NCBI GenBank assembly: GCA_030549175.1
Contig: JAUKUA010000005.1
Location: forward strand, 1,860,001 to 1,924,000
From: Lasiosphaeris hirsuta
Lineage: Eukaryota > Ascomycota > Sordariomycetes > Sordariales > Lasiosphaeriaceae
Length of the DNA stretch: 64,000 bases
Direction of reading: 5' to 3'
Shown: positions 1-12,137 of the stretch, piece by piece
Layout: every line of letters starts with the position of its first letter
Numbering within the stretch: position 1 is the stretch's first letter
Position numbers and translations under genes: made by a program
Notes under the pieces: generated by a model
Seen by the model: the letters and a program-made list of their open reading frames with translations, nothing else
Told to the model about the DNA's origin: nothing
Databases searched by the model: none

Positions 1-2
1 TA

Positions 3-991
3 TGCAAGCAACTGGGACTGTTCAAGAACCTTGCCCCATTCGATTCGGTAAAGGCAAAGAAATGTGGGCAGCCCCTGTTATCTTGCCCCCGCCGTCCCCT
101 GTTTGGCTAACCAAGTCTTCAGGGTTTCCCATTTCGTTGCTGCTCGTTGGCATGATCTACACGGGTGCCAAGGCCCTCCAGTTCCTCTCTGTACCGGTGT
201 ACACTATTTTCAAGAACCTGACCATCATCGTTATTGCGTACGGCGAGGTGCTCTGGTTTGGCGGCAGCGTTAGCCCCATGACCCTCCTCTCGTTTGGCTT
301 GATGGTACTCAGCTCCATCATTGCTGCGTGGGCAGATATCCAGGCGGCGATTGACGGTGTTGGTCACAATGTCGAGGCCTCGGCTGCTCTCTCTACCTTG
401 AATGCCGGCTACGCGTGGATGGGTATGAACGTCTTCTGCACCGCCTCTTATGTGCTCGGGATGCGCAAGGTGATCAAGAAGATGAACTTCAAGGACTATG
501 ACAGTGAGTTTATCACAAACCGGCGAAAACGAGTGTATTACTGACAACTATGACCAGCCATGTTCTACAACAACCTTCTCACCATCCCGGTCCTCGTAGT
601 ATTCTCGCTGATTGCCGAGGACTGGTCGTCTGAGAACATCGCCAAGAACTTCCCTGTCGAGTCGCGCCGTGGTCTGATGATTGGTATGGTCTATTCCGGT
701 CTTGCTGCTATCTTTATCTCGTACTGCTCGGCGTGGTGCATCCGTGTCACCTCCTCCACAACCTATTCAATGGTTGGAGCTTTGAACAAGCTTCCGATCG
801 CTATCAGCGGTCTTATCTTCTTCAACGCACCTGTCACCTTTGGCAGTGTTTCGGCCATCTTCCTCGGCTTCGTCAGTGGTCTTGTTTTCGCCCTCGCCAA
901 GGTCAGGCAAAAGGTCAGCTCTGTATTGCCTACCACACAGCCCACAATGAGCGCCAGCTCTCAAAGCAACAGGGACGCAGCAAACTCTTGA
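3..991 (+). CDS. VRG4: GDP-mannose transporter, Golgi (5'-truncated)
   Basis: Golgi nucleotide-sugar antiporter that imports GDP-mannose for protein and lipid mannosylation. The window opens inside the gene. Exons are 3-63, 123-503 and 558-991. The first junction restores [12 protein letters not shown] across an intron with donor GTGGGC and a GGCTAAC branch point; the second restores KDYD-T-MFYNNLL. Family landmarks are FYNNLL, the GALNK nucleotide-sugar signature (codons near 777-791), several hydrophobic membrane segments and the run [15 protein letters not shown]. The C-terminal tail is Ser/Gln-rich and probably cytosolic. Family membership is very secure; the N-terminal part lies outside the window. 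Splice sites are inferred from phase and homology. Confidence 0.93.
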
Positions 992-1866
992 GCATAGTAT
1001 TTCAGGACTAGCGTGTGTTTCAAGACTTTTACTGTTTCGATGCTGCCTTGAAGCTTTGCTTGTTGAGCAGCCCCGGTTCTCTCCATTGACCTGACTTGAG
1101 GCTGTCTGGGTAGCAGGAGGTGCCCTATTCTCACATTTCTGTTCATGTACATCACTTTGTGCTACCTGCCATTTTCCCAGTGTACGATCTCTTTCGGCAT
1201 AGAGTTTGGCACTCGGAAGGGGTGGGGATCGGTTTGGGTGTTTTCTCTCTCTCTTTTTCACCGGCGTAAACACAAACTGCATATCGTTTTTGCAGCTAAT
1301 GGCTACTAAAGATATAAACGCGTGGCATGAATGGCGTTGGGAAGGGTAGTTGCGAACGCAAAGATACAGACGGATGTGGCTGTTTCTAAAGGCGGCTCGT
1401 TTCGAGGAATCCGTTATGACTGTAGAGGATCTGGTGGCAGTAGGGGTGGGGCAGTTGATAAAGGACAAGATAAAAGGGGGCGGGGGGTAGGAAGTTGGCT
1501 TCCCTTCGCCGTATACAAACCTACCTAGCTTAATCAACGATTGTCTCGGAAAGAAAGTCGATTGTGTAGTTTGATGTGGTGATACAATAGTCACGTGTGG
1601 CTGAGGGATTCTGAATTTTTAGGGACCATGTTGGATTGCTTCGCTTGAACGGGCTGGAATTGAGTAGTCGCTAGGGTGTCCTCAAACCAGGGTTACCATT
1701 ATCCTGGTTCGCCTTGCAACCTGTTACGCCTTGTATGCTCACAGAATAATCCAACCTCTAGCAAAGCAAAAATATGCCCGACATCAATCATGGTAATGAT
1801 GCTTGGAGGTGGATCCAACTCAACATCCAACGCGACACAGCGACCTGGTCTAATGTATAATCCCTC
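992..1866. other. Intergenic, convergent 3' flanks
   Basis: This lies between the ends of the GDP-mannose transporter and RCE1, which face each other. It is T-rich and G-rich in patches and looks like 3' UTR and terminator DNA. A 275-codon open frame on the minus strand (767-1594) overlaps the transporter exon and has no recognisable domain, so I do not call it a gene. Confidence 0.6.
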
Positions 1867-3028
1867 TCAAGCCTTGCTCCCGGAAGGGTCCCACGCTGCT
1901 GCCGGTACCAATGCATTCTCGCTCTCGGTTAGCACCCACAGGCCCTTGTACCACGCAACCGAGCCAGCAATAAGCAAAACATAGTAGGCGACCGTCCACA
2001 GGACACTGGGCGGCCTTTCCCCCCCCTCCCCACTCTGCCCCCTTAGCAGCCTCTCCCTCACGGACGGCCGGGCCGGCGTGACCCGGCCCCACAGCTGGGG
2101 GAGGCCCATGCAGTTGCAGAAGGCGTGAACGGCACAGACGGCGAATAGGGAGCCGGAGCGGACGAAGAGGAAGGTAGCGTAGGCGCCGAAGAGGGTGGTG
2201 TAGGCGAGCTGGAAGAGGGAGCGGAGGACGGCGGCGGTGGCGGGGACTTGGGGGTTGGTGAGGCGGAACTCGTAGAAGTGGTGGACGTGGGCGAGGCCGA
2301 AGATGACGGGGGAGAGGAAGATGGTTTGGCTGAGCGAGGCTCGAGCGAGCAGCATCAGGGGGACGGAGGCAGAGCGGAAGAGGAGTTCTTCGGTTACGGG
2401 GCCCTAAGGGGGGTGGTCAGATCAAATGGGGCAGAGGGGGGAGGACAACGGACTGCTACGATATTGCGCCAGGCCGGCCATTCTTCCCAGAGCTCGTGGA
2501 AGGGCTCGAGGCGGACCCACTCGCGCCAGCCAGAGTCGACGATGAAGTAGCTGAATAGGGGGCCGGCGAAAAGGAGGGCGGTGAGAAATAGGGCCCGGCT
2601 AGAGTCGAGCACCGCCGCTGGCCAAATGCCTGTCAAGTGAAGGACGTCAAAAACGGAGGCGTTGGCAGTCTTGGCGAGGATGCCGGCCGTGGCGGCGCCG
2701 CAGAGAAGACACGAGATGATGACGGAGCGGACGCGGGCCCGGATGACGGACGGGGCATCCCGTGATAGGGTGACGCTCGGCCTCGTGGTCTTGGAGGCAT
2801 AAAAGGGTAAGAAGTAGACGAGGGCGTAGAGAACTAGAAGGATAGATGCTGTCCTGGTAGTGATTTGCGGAGGCGGAACACCTGCGCTTATTGTTAGCTA
2901 ATGGCGCTGGTATGCATTCATTCAGGGGGTTGGTGGTGAGCTGTGGGATATGGGATATGGAAAAAAGTGACAGTACCCTTCTGATGCCAAGGGTTGAGCC
3001 TATGCAGCATCGCCGTGATGGGTGGCAT
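1867..3028 (-). CDS. RCE1: CAAX prenyl protease 2 (Rce1)
   Basis: ER integral-membrane endoprotease that removes the -AAX tripeptide from prenylated proteins such as Ras and a-factor. Exons in transcript order are 3028-2977, 2881-2454 and 2403-1867, giving 338 residues. Intron 1 has donor GTACTG and a GCTAAC branch point. Intron 2 is 50 nt with the unusual donor GTCCGT and joins RNIVA to GPVTEELLFRS. The catalytic ABI/CAAX-protease signatures are intact: EExxxR in TEELLFR, FGLAHVHHF with the first metal or catalytic histidine, and HAFCNC. There are several hydrophobic segments. The start was chosen because MPPITAMLHRLNPW joins in frame to the first exon-2 helix. The C-terminal half after HAFCNC ends in a last membrane segment (YYVLLIAGSVAWYKGLW). 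Confidence 0.92.
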
Positions 3029-6000
3029 CTTGGGCACGGTGCTACCAAAGTCCAGAATGTGCAGTGACACAGCGTCCGGTCTGGTGTGTGGTGCGTGGTA
3101 GACCTACGCTTGTGCTGATTCGACAATTGGAGGATTTGGCGATCCAGCGGCTAAGACGATTTGGAGCTGCACAAACGGCTGCGGTCCGAACAGACAGAGC
3201 CTCAAAACCTGGTTCACAGTCCCTCCTCAGCCCTGGCTGCTGCACAGTTGCGGTATATGACATGGACGTCGCAAAAGGCTTGGGACCGTTCGCGCCCGGC
3301 AGCTGCTGCTCAACGTCGGGAGCGGGTGGCCGATGCGATGGATGCAAGGGGGAGGGACCGAGCTGTTTCGTCCCTTCCGCATGCCAAGTGCCCGTCGTCT
3401 GTCAAAACTCAGGGACGAACCGCAAGAGACAACTGCCCGCAAGTCGCTTCGCCCACGTGGCGTTCGGGTCGCACCGATGTAGATTCTTTGGAAGGTATTC
3501 TTAGCTCTCAGCACGGCCCGTGTTAAATTTGCGTTGGGAGCCGGAAATGGGGAACCTGAACTTTTGAGGGTTGAAACACAATGTGACGGAATTGTGATGA
3601 GTGACACTCTATCGGACATCCAAAAGGCGTTTAGCAACTTCTGGTTCCGGCCCGGAAAGCCAATGGTACGACATGGACCGGCCGGAGCGTTGGCCCGTAT
3701 TTACAATGTATTTTCTTCTTTCATGGCTTACTATTGTGCGGCTCTCAAAGACTGTTTCACTAAGCCTTCTCCGCACTCCTTCCTTTTTCTCTCGCCGTCT
3801 TCGTTCCTTTTTCCTTTGTTGTTTTGCCGAGCTATCCCCTTACCCAACGGCACCGAGTTTAGCCTTCCACAGCAGGCCTGCAACCCCGCCGTGGCTGGAC
3901 GCGTTTGGCCCAAAAACTCGGTCGGAGCCGGCTGAGACATTTTACATTAGGCGAGCCAAAGATCTAGCAACACTTTGGCTTCAGTAATCCAATGGATAAT
4001 TCACCATCTGGCGTGCTGCCCTATCACGAGAGCCGTTGGATGCCGTTGGATGAGGGAATGATTGCGCCGGCTTCGATGGCATTGTGGACCATATTAACGC
4101 CCATTGATCGCGAAATGCACGCGAATCAACGACGCGCCACCCGTGTTTTGCATGACGGTTTAATTAATGGCCCCACTGGCCTGGACGGCGCCCCTTGGGC
4201 CCCCTGATATGCCCAGCTCTTTTGGGGTCGCATCCACCACAGTTGGCCCTCTTTCCTCTCAGCCACTGTGGATGCCACCCGAGCCTGCGCCAGGTTCAGG
4301 GTGCAGTCATGTTTTTTTTTCTCTCGCTGCTGGCAGCTACTCAGTGGGTGACCAGGCGCCTGTTCGTGTATCGCGAATGCAGGGAGAGCTGCTGGGTTTT
4401 ATGATGATGGGCCGCCCTCTGTCAGTTCGATACGCACCTGCGTCTAGATGGTCGGAATCCGGCCAGTGTTTCGGGCACACAAGGCGCCTGATGGCGTCTT
4501 CTCGATCGGGCGGTGAGCGTTTGGACGCCACCTGAGACCAGGGTCGGTTTGCGGGGGACCAACGCCTGCGAATGCTTTTTCAAGCGCGACACCATCTCTG
4601 GACGTCTAGATCTGGATATCTGGGAGAGCTGGGGCACCTGTCTTCTGACTGTCCAGCGCCCTCCAGAGTCCGTCAGCGCAACCAGCCGCTGCTCGCGTCC
4701 ACTGTCCCGCTCGGTGCTACACGCAGCCTGTTGCACTGCATACTGTCGACCTCCGTCCGCTCTCCTCGGCCCAATCGATCGAGGGTTGGCGCCGTCTGCT
4801 TTGGTTTGGGCTGCAGTACGGTAGACCCAAAGTGTCGGACAGTGAACAGACAAAGAAGGGGGGCCATCATGATGACGTTCATGGCATGTTCATGGCACGC
4901 TCAAGACACCTGACGGGCTCCACAGACCAGCGTTGAGCAATGAGGACCGCCCAGAAAGGCAAGACTCAGGCAGCCGATTCGAGTCAATGCATCGACGAGC
5001 TCCTCAAAGCCTGGCTAACGCAGAAGGTGCGTTCCTAGCTGCATGTCGAGCCAGCACCCTGCCTATCGCGGCGCGCCTCTGAGGGACGCGAAATTAAACT
5101 CAGCCTTGCATCGAAGCTTTGCAGCGGTCTACGCTCACTAAGGCACAGGCGGTCTGCAGAAGACCTTTTCTTCTCAGTTTTCTCCAGAACGGCCGCTCCT
5201 GAAGAGTGCATAGAAAACAGGCGCTGGCTGCTGGCCAATGGACGTCGCCGTCAGCGATCACGGTCAAAATTCCCAAATTCCCCATCTGCTATACATCGTG
5301 CAACCTGCCAGTCCTCCCGTGTTCCCTCTCCACCCCCCTTTCCCTAAACCCGTCAAGTTCGAAAGGACCTACGAGAAGTGTGGGTTACCCTTCGTGGAGA
5401 GCTTCTTCGGTTGTCTTGATAGCATTGCGACCTATTGGCCTATTGGGCCGTTGGACCCCGGTGCTAGCGACCCCGAAGTTGCCCCCCCTGGCCGTGTCTC
5501 CAGCCTCCTTTTCCCTTGCCATCTTCTCGCCCTCCTTGCCATCCTATATGGATGCTTGATATTTGCCTTTCCCCCATTCTTCTCTATCCTTAATCTAGTT
5601 GCCCTTGTTGCTTTTTTTTGTGTTAATTCTCGATACTGCGTTCTCTTCGCTCCACTCGCTCGCTGCCTCTTCCCCACCTGCCCAGGGTGGATAGATAATA
5701 CCTGTATAATAATTCGACCTCCACCATCGTTTGCTCTAACCACACCACGCTCGCTACTCGACCTCGCCAATCTCCGGGCGCCCAACCAATCCCAGGAAGT
5801 GGAGGGAAAGAGGCGCGAACGGGTGCTGCCCAACGGCCTGTTGCGACCTGGTGCCTGCGCCCTACTAATACGCAAGGAGAGGACCTCGAGAGGGCCTTGA
5901 ACGACGACCACTGACCACTGCGCTCGAGAGCTGCATGCGCGCCCGGCCTTGTGTCCTGGCGCACGCTGAGTGCCGTTTAGCACTGAGATCTACTGCGATC

Positions 6001-6142
6001 CCCAACTTCGCGTGCGCATGAAGCGGTTATGGAACGGATCTGATCGCCCAGCCTTTGACGTGGGACCTGGAGCTGGACTTGACGGAACGATCGCCTCCCG
6101 GCCCCGAGTGCCGGGCGTTTTCGCAACCTCCAGGCGAGAGCC
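3029..6142. other. 3.1 kb non-coding stretch between divergent genes
   Basis: This separates the start of RCE1 from the start of the Ser-rich gene. No frame in it shows a recognisable domain; the longest (5238-5900, 220 codons) is C/T-rich low-complexity. Pyrimidine-rich DNA from about 5280 to 5760 is typical of fungal promoters and 5' leaders. An ATG at 6018 opens a frame that runs to 6530 and overlaps the start of the downstream gene. Confidence 0.6.
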
Positions 6143-9050
6143 ATGTCGGCGCCACCACCCCGACATGGCCGAACGACACCGCTTCGCGAGAGATCGCGGT
6201 CGCAGAACAATACGCTTGCTATCCGCATCGTCCCGTATACCCCGCCCCGGCTCGATCATGACGGGCGCACGCCGAGCCAGGCGTCGTCGCGTGCGCAGGC
6301 AAATTACGACCAGGCCGACCGGGAAAGCTTCAATGCGCCAGCGGCCAGACGGCCATCCTGGCGTGCTGAGCGGATGGAGGGATATGCCAGCAATCCAGGG
6401 TCCGCATTGTCGTCACCGTCGGGCTCGTCCTTCTCATTGGCCAGAGCCAAGGATGGCGGTGTTTCAGGCTCGAAACGCGCTGCCAGCCCCTCAGCTTTGG
6501 GCCCTGGAGGTCCAACCGCCCCTGCTCTGAGGTCACCGTCTGAAGTTTCGACTAATATTGCATCGATGAATGCGCCGTCACCGCACGACACCCGGCTCGG
6601 CGAGTCACCCGCGGCGGGCTCGCCTGCATCGTCGGGCTCTGCATCCCAACCCCAACCGCGGCCCCTGTCCAGGCGAGCCAACGTCGTTGCCGTTCACTCA
6701 GACAAGACTTTTTCCCTGGTACGCCAGGGGCAGCGGTCAGATGTTTCCCTATCCAGCCTACAGTCGCCGCCGCTGTCCTACTCTTCGAGAACATCGAGCT
6801 CGCATGACCAGCCTTCGATTGATGCATGGAGCGACGATCGCCCTAGCTCTGCCTTCACCGGCACAACCGCAACCGCCCTGGACTACGGCATTTCTGAGCT
6901 CGTGCCCTTCGCCCCGTCTCCTGGGTCTCCTGGACCCTCATCCAAGCCCTTAGTTGAAGATCCTATTAGCTCGTCGCCCTGGAACTACCGCATGGTCGGT
7001 GGCCTGCGGAAAGTACCCAAGACACCCGATCTCAAGCAGAAGAAAGTGCTGCACAACGTTGCAACCCCCGTGTCCGAAACTCCCCTTGCACCGCTGCCCG
7101 AAGACCCCGCCGCTGCCCAAGACGACGAAGAATCTCTCCTGCGGACTATCGTCCCCAAGGCTTCCTTCGCGTCAGCCTCCACAGCATCTGAAACAACCAA
7201 TTACAAGGTATACGGACCCGACTCGTCGCTACTCCAGCAATCCTCCAACGATAGTCTCGCACTGCCCTCTTCCAGCCACAGCCACTCCAACTGGGAGGTC
7301 TTGGCCAATTCGTCGTCTCCAGTTGCTCCATTTTCCAGCAGTCCTCCGGCAACCTCCTACAGCAACGAGAACTACGTCTTGCATGGCGATCCGTCGCCAT
7401 CCTCGTCAATCGTCACTGTTTCACGAAAACCCCGTCCGACTTACTCGCAGGAAAGCCTCGTGGTTCCACCCCTGAGGCCGGCCAAGAAAACTTCATACGA
7501 GAGAATCGGGTACTACAAACAACGGTCGCGAGAAAATCTCCGCGCCCGTGCCGGGTCACTTCAATCTCTAAAGAGCATCTCATCAATCATCAGCACTCAG
7601 GATCCATCGCAGGCCTTCCTTGCGGCCCCCGTGCTGCTCAACTTTGGCGCATCGACATCGACTCGAGGCGCCCGTGGAGGCGATTCAGGAAGCACATCGC
7701 AACAACCACAGCTCCCACAACATCCATGGTCGACTCTGCCGGTGTCAGGACCATTGACCGGCTCTACCACCCCAAGCGCATTTGTCCAGCGCCCGCCAGT
7801 CCAGATGACCCAGGTCTCGCCTCATCAATGGAGCTCTCAGTTGTCGACGGTCATGTCGGAGAGCGAGGGCGAGAGTGAGCGGGCTACAACTCGTTCTGTC
7901 TCGCCCTCGACGGGAGGACACGGCCACATACGGAGAAGTAGTGCTGGCTGGGCTAGTTCGATGCACAGCCGTCAATTACAGAGCATATCCTCCTCCCTAG
8001 CAGCGCAATTAGAGGAAGCTACCTCCGGCAGCGAGTCCCTAGACCGACCACAGCCGACATATTCCAGAGCCGGGGCCTCGCAAGTTCGAATGATCCGGGA
8101 TCAGGATGAACACGGCGACGGGTTGGCAGATTTGCAAGACCAACCCTCCAGAACGGGCTTATCAGCCTTCTTCTCGAGCAGCAACAGCTCTAGCCGAGGC
8201 TTGCATTCGAGTGGAAGCTCCCGAGCCAACAGCCTCAACTCTTCATCAATTCCGGCTTGGGCTAGGTACGCGAATATTTGTTTTCTTTCGGATGGTGTTC
8301 GTGCTGACTTTCTCACTGCAGAGTATACTACGGGTCTGGCGAGCGACGATTTATTGGAGCTCCGTCATTTGTCTCGCTGTCCGAAACAGGGGATAGCCGA
8401 CCGGGTAGCTCAGCCCTTCCGGGCGGCGAATCACCAAACGGCGATCACTTCCCGATGAATATCTATAGCTCCCGGAGACGAGCCAGGGAGGTCCGCCACC
8501 AACAATCGGCGTCGCTTGAAATAAGTCAGGCACCGCCATTGGGTCACGACTACGGTGTGATCCGAACGCTGAAGCGCAAGACCTCGAGCATTTGGTCACC
8601 GCACCTGCGGATGGACCGCCGGTCCCGCCGGTATAGCGTGTGGGACCCGCCAAGTGTAAGCTGGTCCGCCGACACGGGGATTATGGGCAAACGGAACGCC
8701 CAAGTTGTGCTGTTCATTCTTGGGTTCATATTCCCATTTGGTAAGATCCCTCTACTTTGTGTTGTGTCCAGTTGCCTAGGAACTAACAGGGCTCCTATTC
8801 AGCCTGGATGGTTGCCGCGCTACTACCACTACCCCCTAACCCTAAACGCATGATGACCGAGAGGGATCACAGCCAACCCGAACTCGCATACCATCCCCGC
8901 GCTATTGACGAGACGAGATATGAGAATGCCCATTGGTGGCGAAACCTCAACCGTGCCATGTCAGTGGTGGGGCTTCTTATTATAGGCGCCATTGTTGCTC
9001 TTGTTGTCGTTGGTGTTCGGCAGGGCTGGGTGCTTCACGCCTCGAGCTAA
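6143..9050 (+). CDS. Conserved fungal Ser-rich protein with two C-terminal TM helices
   Basis: Exons 6143-8265, 8322-8740 and 8803-9050 give 929 residues. Introns are 56 and 62 nt with donors GTACGC and GTAAGA and branch points GCTGAC and ACTAAC. The first roughly 700 residues are Ser/Pro/Thr-rich and probably disordered, with many likely phosphorylation sites. The C-terminal part is more conserved in character: basic linkers (RTLKRKTSSIW, RMDRRSRRYSVWDPP), a hydrophobic helix (VVLFILGFIFPFAWMVAALL) split by intron 2, a charged loop with Trp-Trp (ENAHWWRNLNRA), then a second helix ending in GVRQGW. Similar Ser-rich proteins occur across filamentous ascomycetes, but I know of no established function. 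The topology suggests an anchored cytosolic regulatory tail. The exact start is uncertain because an overlapping upstream reading frame begins at 6018. Confidence 0.8.
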
Positions 9051-10198
9051 CGATGGCGTCTTGATCCTATCACACTATTTTGACGGGTGAGCCCCATGGG
9101 TCTACGACATATGCATTTCCTTGAATCTATCTACGCCAAAGACCTGACGGCTCAACATTTCTTAACTCAATTTCTCCATAATGACCTAGACGACACGCTC
9201 GACGACACCTCGTACGCCTGACGGATTTCCTCTCGAAGCTCTATTTTTTTTTTTTTCCTCCTATCTACCGCAGACACGCTACACCATTACGCTTATTCCT
9301 CACGGAGATTTATGAAACTATGTATCGAACTTCTCACTGGCCTTGGGCCCTCTTTTGCCCTCCAAAATGCGAGGAGCTACTTCAAACAACATTTCCTTAC
9401 CTCTTTTTTACTTCAACCTGTACCACCACCACCATCATATTTGAAGCCGTTAGACGCTCGCGACATAGAGCCAGAGGTCGAAACCAGCTGAGAGATGGCA
9501 AATATCGAAATGGACCCAGAGAGATACCCCCGTGCTTTACTTGGAGTTGGGACACTTATTTTTTTGGGGGGTTCAAGATGCCCCATTGGATTTTATTTCC
9601 TTGACGCCTTCGTACAATTTCGGGGCACTACATTTTTTTGTACCAACATTTTTTGGTTTGCCGAGCGGGCGCATATTTTCACATTCACACATTTACTGGG
9701 GTTTTGGTGAGGGAAGGATGCATGATGATCTAGAAAGATGGGGTTCGAGTGATTTTACGAACCTCGCTCGGCATACATGCAAGGGTTTCTGGCTTGCCAG
9801 ACTCTGCTGCTACTACCAACCTACCTACGACTTAATGCCAGCCGCTTGCATGCGCTGATGATATTTATGTAATGCAAATCTAAACCAGACATGAAACTTA
9901 TTACATATTTCAAACCTATTTGCTGGGATCTCTTTGGGCCTGTTTTGCTGCCATGATTTAAACCAGTTCCATATTGTGTAGCTCTGTTCAACGGCCAAAT
10001 CAAATGTCTTGAAATATCAGAGCGCATTGCTAGTACTCCTGCTACGATATAAACCAAGTAGGTATATGATGCACACCAACACACAGCCCACGCCACTCGC
10101 CACGCGCCAACCTTCTTGCATACACCTACAAGCCAGACCCCGGAACCCTCTATTTCTCCCTTTCCATTGTCTCCCCCTGAATCATTAAGCATGAATTA
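9051..10198. other. Intergenic, convergent 3' flanks
   Basis: Long T-rich 3' flank shared by the Ser-rich gene and ALE1. It holds homopolymer T runs (for example near 9243-9256) and no supported coding frame. Confidence 0.6.
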
Positions 10199-12137
10199 TC
10201 AAATGGTCTTCTTCGCGCTTGCTGCTTTCCTCCCCGCCTGCTCAGACCGTCTGGCCTCCATTTCGGCTCGAATTTCAGTCAACGCCTCGTCCAGCTCGAG
10301 CTGCGGATCCTGTGGCAGCCCCAGCACAGGTTCGCGCGACGTGAGGCTATCAGTGCTGATAGACCGTGGTAGGCCCTGGCGCTTGGGCAACCCATCGGCG
10401 TCTGCACCAGCCTTGGCGGCGCGCTGCTCGAGGATGCGTCGCAGCTGGGATTTGGCGGGGGACGCGAAAAATACCATACTGGCGACGGTTCCGATGATGG
10501 CGTAGAAGTACAGCCGTGACCATGCGGCGAGGGAGCCCGAGAGGGTAAGGATGAGGAAGGGGGCGGTGGTGAAGTTCATGGCGAGCTGGGTCGTGAGCCA
10601 GGAGAAGAAGTCGTAGTATTTCTTGGTGGCAAGGGGGGTTTGGGTCTTGGGATCGAGGAAGAAGGGGCGGAAGTAGCGGCGGAAGTCTGAAAGGGGGCTT
10701 AGCGGCTGTGGGTTTTGGGGGAGGAGGAGAGGGCTTACTCTTTGCTACGGTCTGGATTAGGCTGGCTAGGACGAATGCGAGATAGTAGCCGGGGTAGAAG
10801 CCGTGCCACAAGGCGCTGGTTGTGAAGGTGGCCAGGGTGGCTCTAAATCCTGGTTTCTTGCCCCGCGGCGTGACCCGCAGGTAAACGTAGTTGCGCAGCC
10901 ACGAGTTGGTATTCATATTCCAGTTTTTAAGGTAGGCGTGCGTATTTTGCGCCAGCTCAACGCCCAGGGGGTTGATGTTCTGCAGCCTGTCCCACGACAC
11001 TTTGCCAGTCACTGGATCGACGCCGTTGTAGCCCAGCCCAGCGAGGATGCACGCGCCCTCTGTCATGGTCCACACGCCGTAGTACTTTGTGCGGGCCGTC
11101 AGGGGCACCATGTGAAGGATAAGCAGCCTGCGGATAAAGCTGTATTCCTTGTATTCCGGCTCCAGCAGCACTCCTGGGGAGAAATAGCTGTCCAGTTTGA
11201 TGAACAGCAGGGTCCACGCCAGACCTGTAACTAGCTTCAACATGGCGGGGGTGCCGCTTCGCGGGATCTTGCGCTTGCGCCGCGTGGGCGGCTTCTTGGT
11301 TGGGTCAACCGTCGCCAGCACTTCGAACATGGTGGTATCGAGCCAGCGGCGGTAGTCGGCGAAGTCAAAGGCAGGACCGACCATCAAACTAGGGAAGAAG
11401 AAGACATAGCCGGCGTAGTCGAGTAGGCTAGGTAGCTCGCGCAGGCGGCGGTCCTTTTGGAAGTCGGTCAGGTCGCTGTCGGGTAGAGTGCCGTCGGCCA
11501 CGTTCCAGCAAAATGCGCTGAGTTTCATGATGAGCACCATCTGGGCCCCCGTGATGTCGACGACGCGCGGGTCATTAGCAGCAAGTCGCGCAATGTGGTT
11601 GACACTCATATGGCCCATCAAGAACACGAAGCCAACCCATGGCATGTAGGGGGAGCCGCGCAGGAACTTTGCGATAGCGTAGGTGCCGAGGGCGGAGAAG
11701 AGGATGGTGCGTAAGCCATCCCAGAGGTCGAAGAGCCCGACGAGGTAGAATACGGAGACACTGTTGCGAGACTCATGGTTAGCCGTGCACTCCCTCCGCT
11801 GCCCGTGCTATCCCGCCAAGTACACGGGGAAGGCGACGCACCCAAGTAAAAAGAGATTCTTTTGCGCGGGGCGCGCGTCGGGGATTCGCTTCAGGACGCC
11901 CGCGAGGGGGTACGATATCAGGAAGGTAAAAACGAGTTTGACTGGCCGTGAGAGGACGTGTTAGCCGCAGCGGGTCGAAGGGCGGAAGCGGAAGGGCACT
12001 CACGTTCATCGGGGCCGGCGCCGATGATGCTCGAAAGGTAGACGAAAGCTGCAACAGAACAAGTCAGTTCAGGGAGCCAGGCGAGTCGCATCAGCAAAGG
12101 GGTGGATTGCCGTACGGGCGCTTATGTAGGGTATCAT
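10199..12137 (-). CDS. ALE1: Lysophospholipid acyltransferase, MBOAT family (Ale1)
   Basis: ER membrane O-acyltransferase that reacylates lysophospholipids in the Lands cycle. Exons in transcript order are 12137-12116, 12048-12004, 11941-11842, 11760-10739 and 10686-10199, giving 558 residues. The first exon is only 22 nt (MIPYISA) and the second 45 nt. Junctions restore IGAGPDE-LKLVFTFLISYPLAG, NLFLLG-VSVFYLVGLFDLWDG and IQTVAK-NFRRYFRPF. The MBOAT landmarks are visible: the Asn/Asp region around NMNTNSWLRNYVYLRV and the conserved catalytic His in SALWHGFYPGYY. The last four residues are KKTI, which fits a KKxx dilysine ER-retrieval signal. The family is very secure; the small first exons rest on splice phase and resemblance to fungal Ale1 N-termini. 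Confidence 0.92.

Noticed and set aside
767..1594. 275-codon antisense frame at the GDP-mannose transporter
   Set aside because: Overlaps a real exon, has no domain and ends in 3' flank DNA.
5238..5900. 220-codon frame upstream of the Ser-rich gene
   Set aside because: Composition follows a C/T-rich leader; no domain and several competing frames of similar length.
8831..8845. Telomere-like CCCTAACCCTAA
   Set aside because: Only two units, inside coding sequence (PLPPNPKR) of the Ser-rich protein; chance codon use, not a telomere scar.
9738..9768. GGTTCGAGTGA as a tRNA B-box
   Set aside because: No matching A-box, acceptor stem or anticodon arm around it; no tRNA gene could be folded by eye anywhere in the window.
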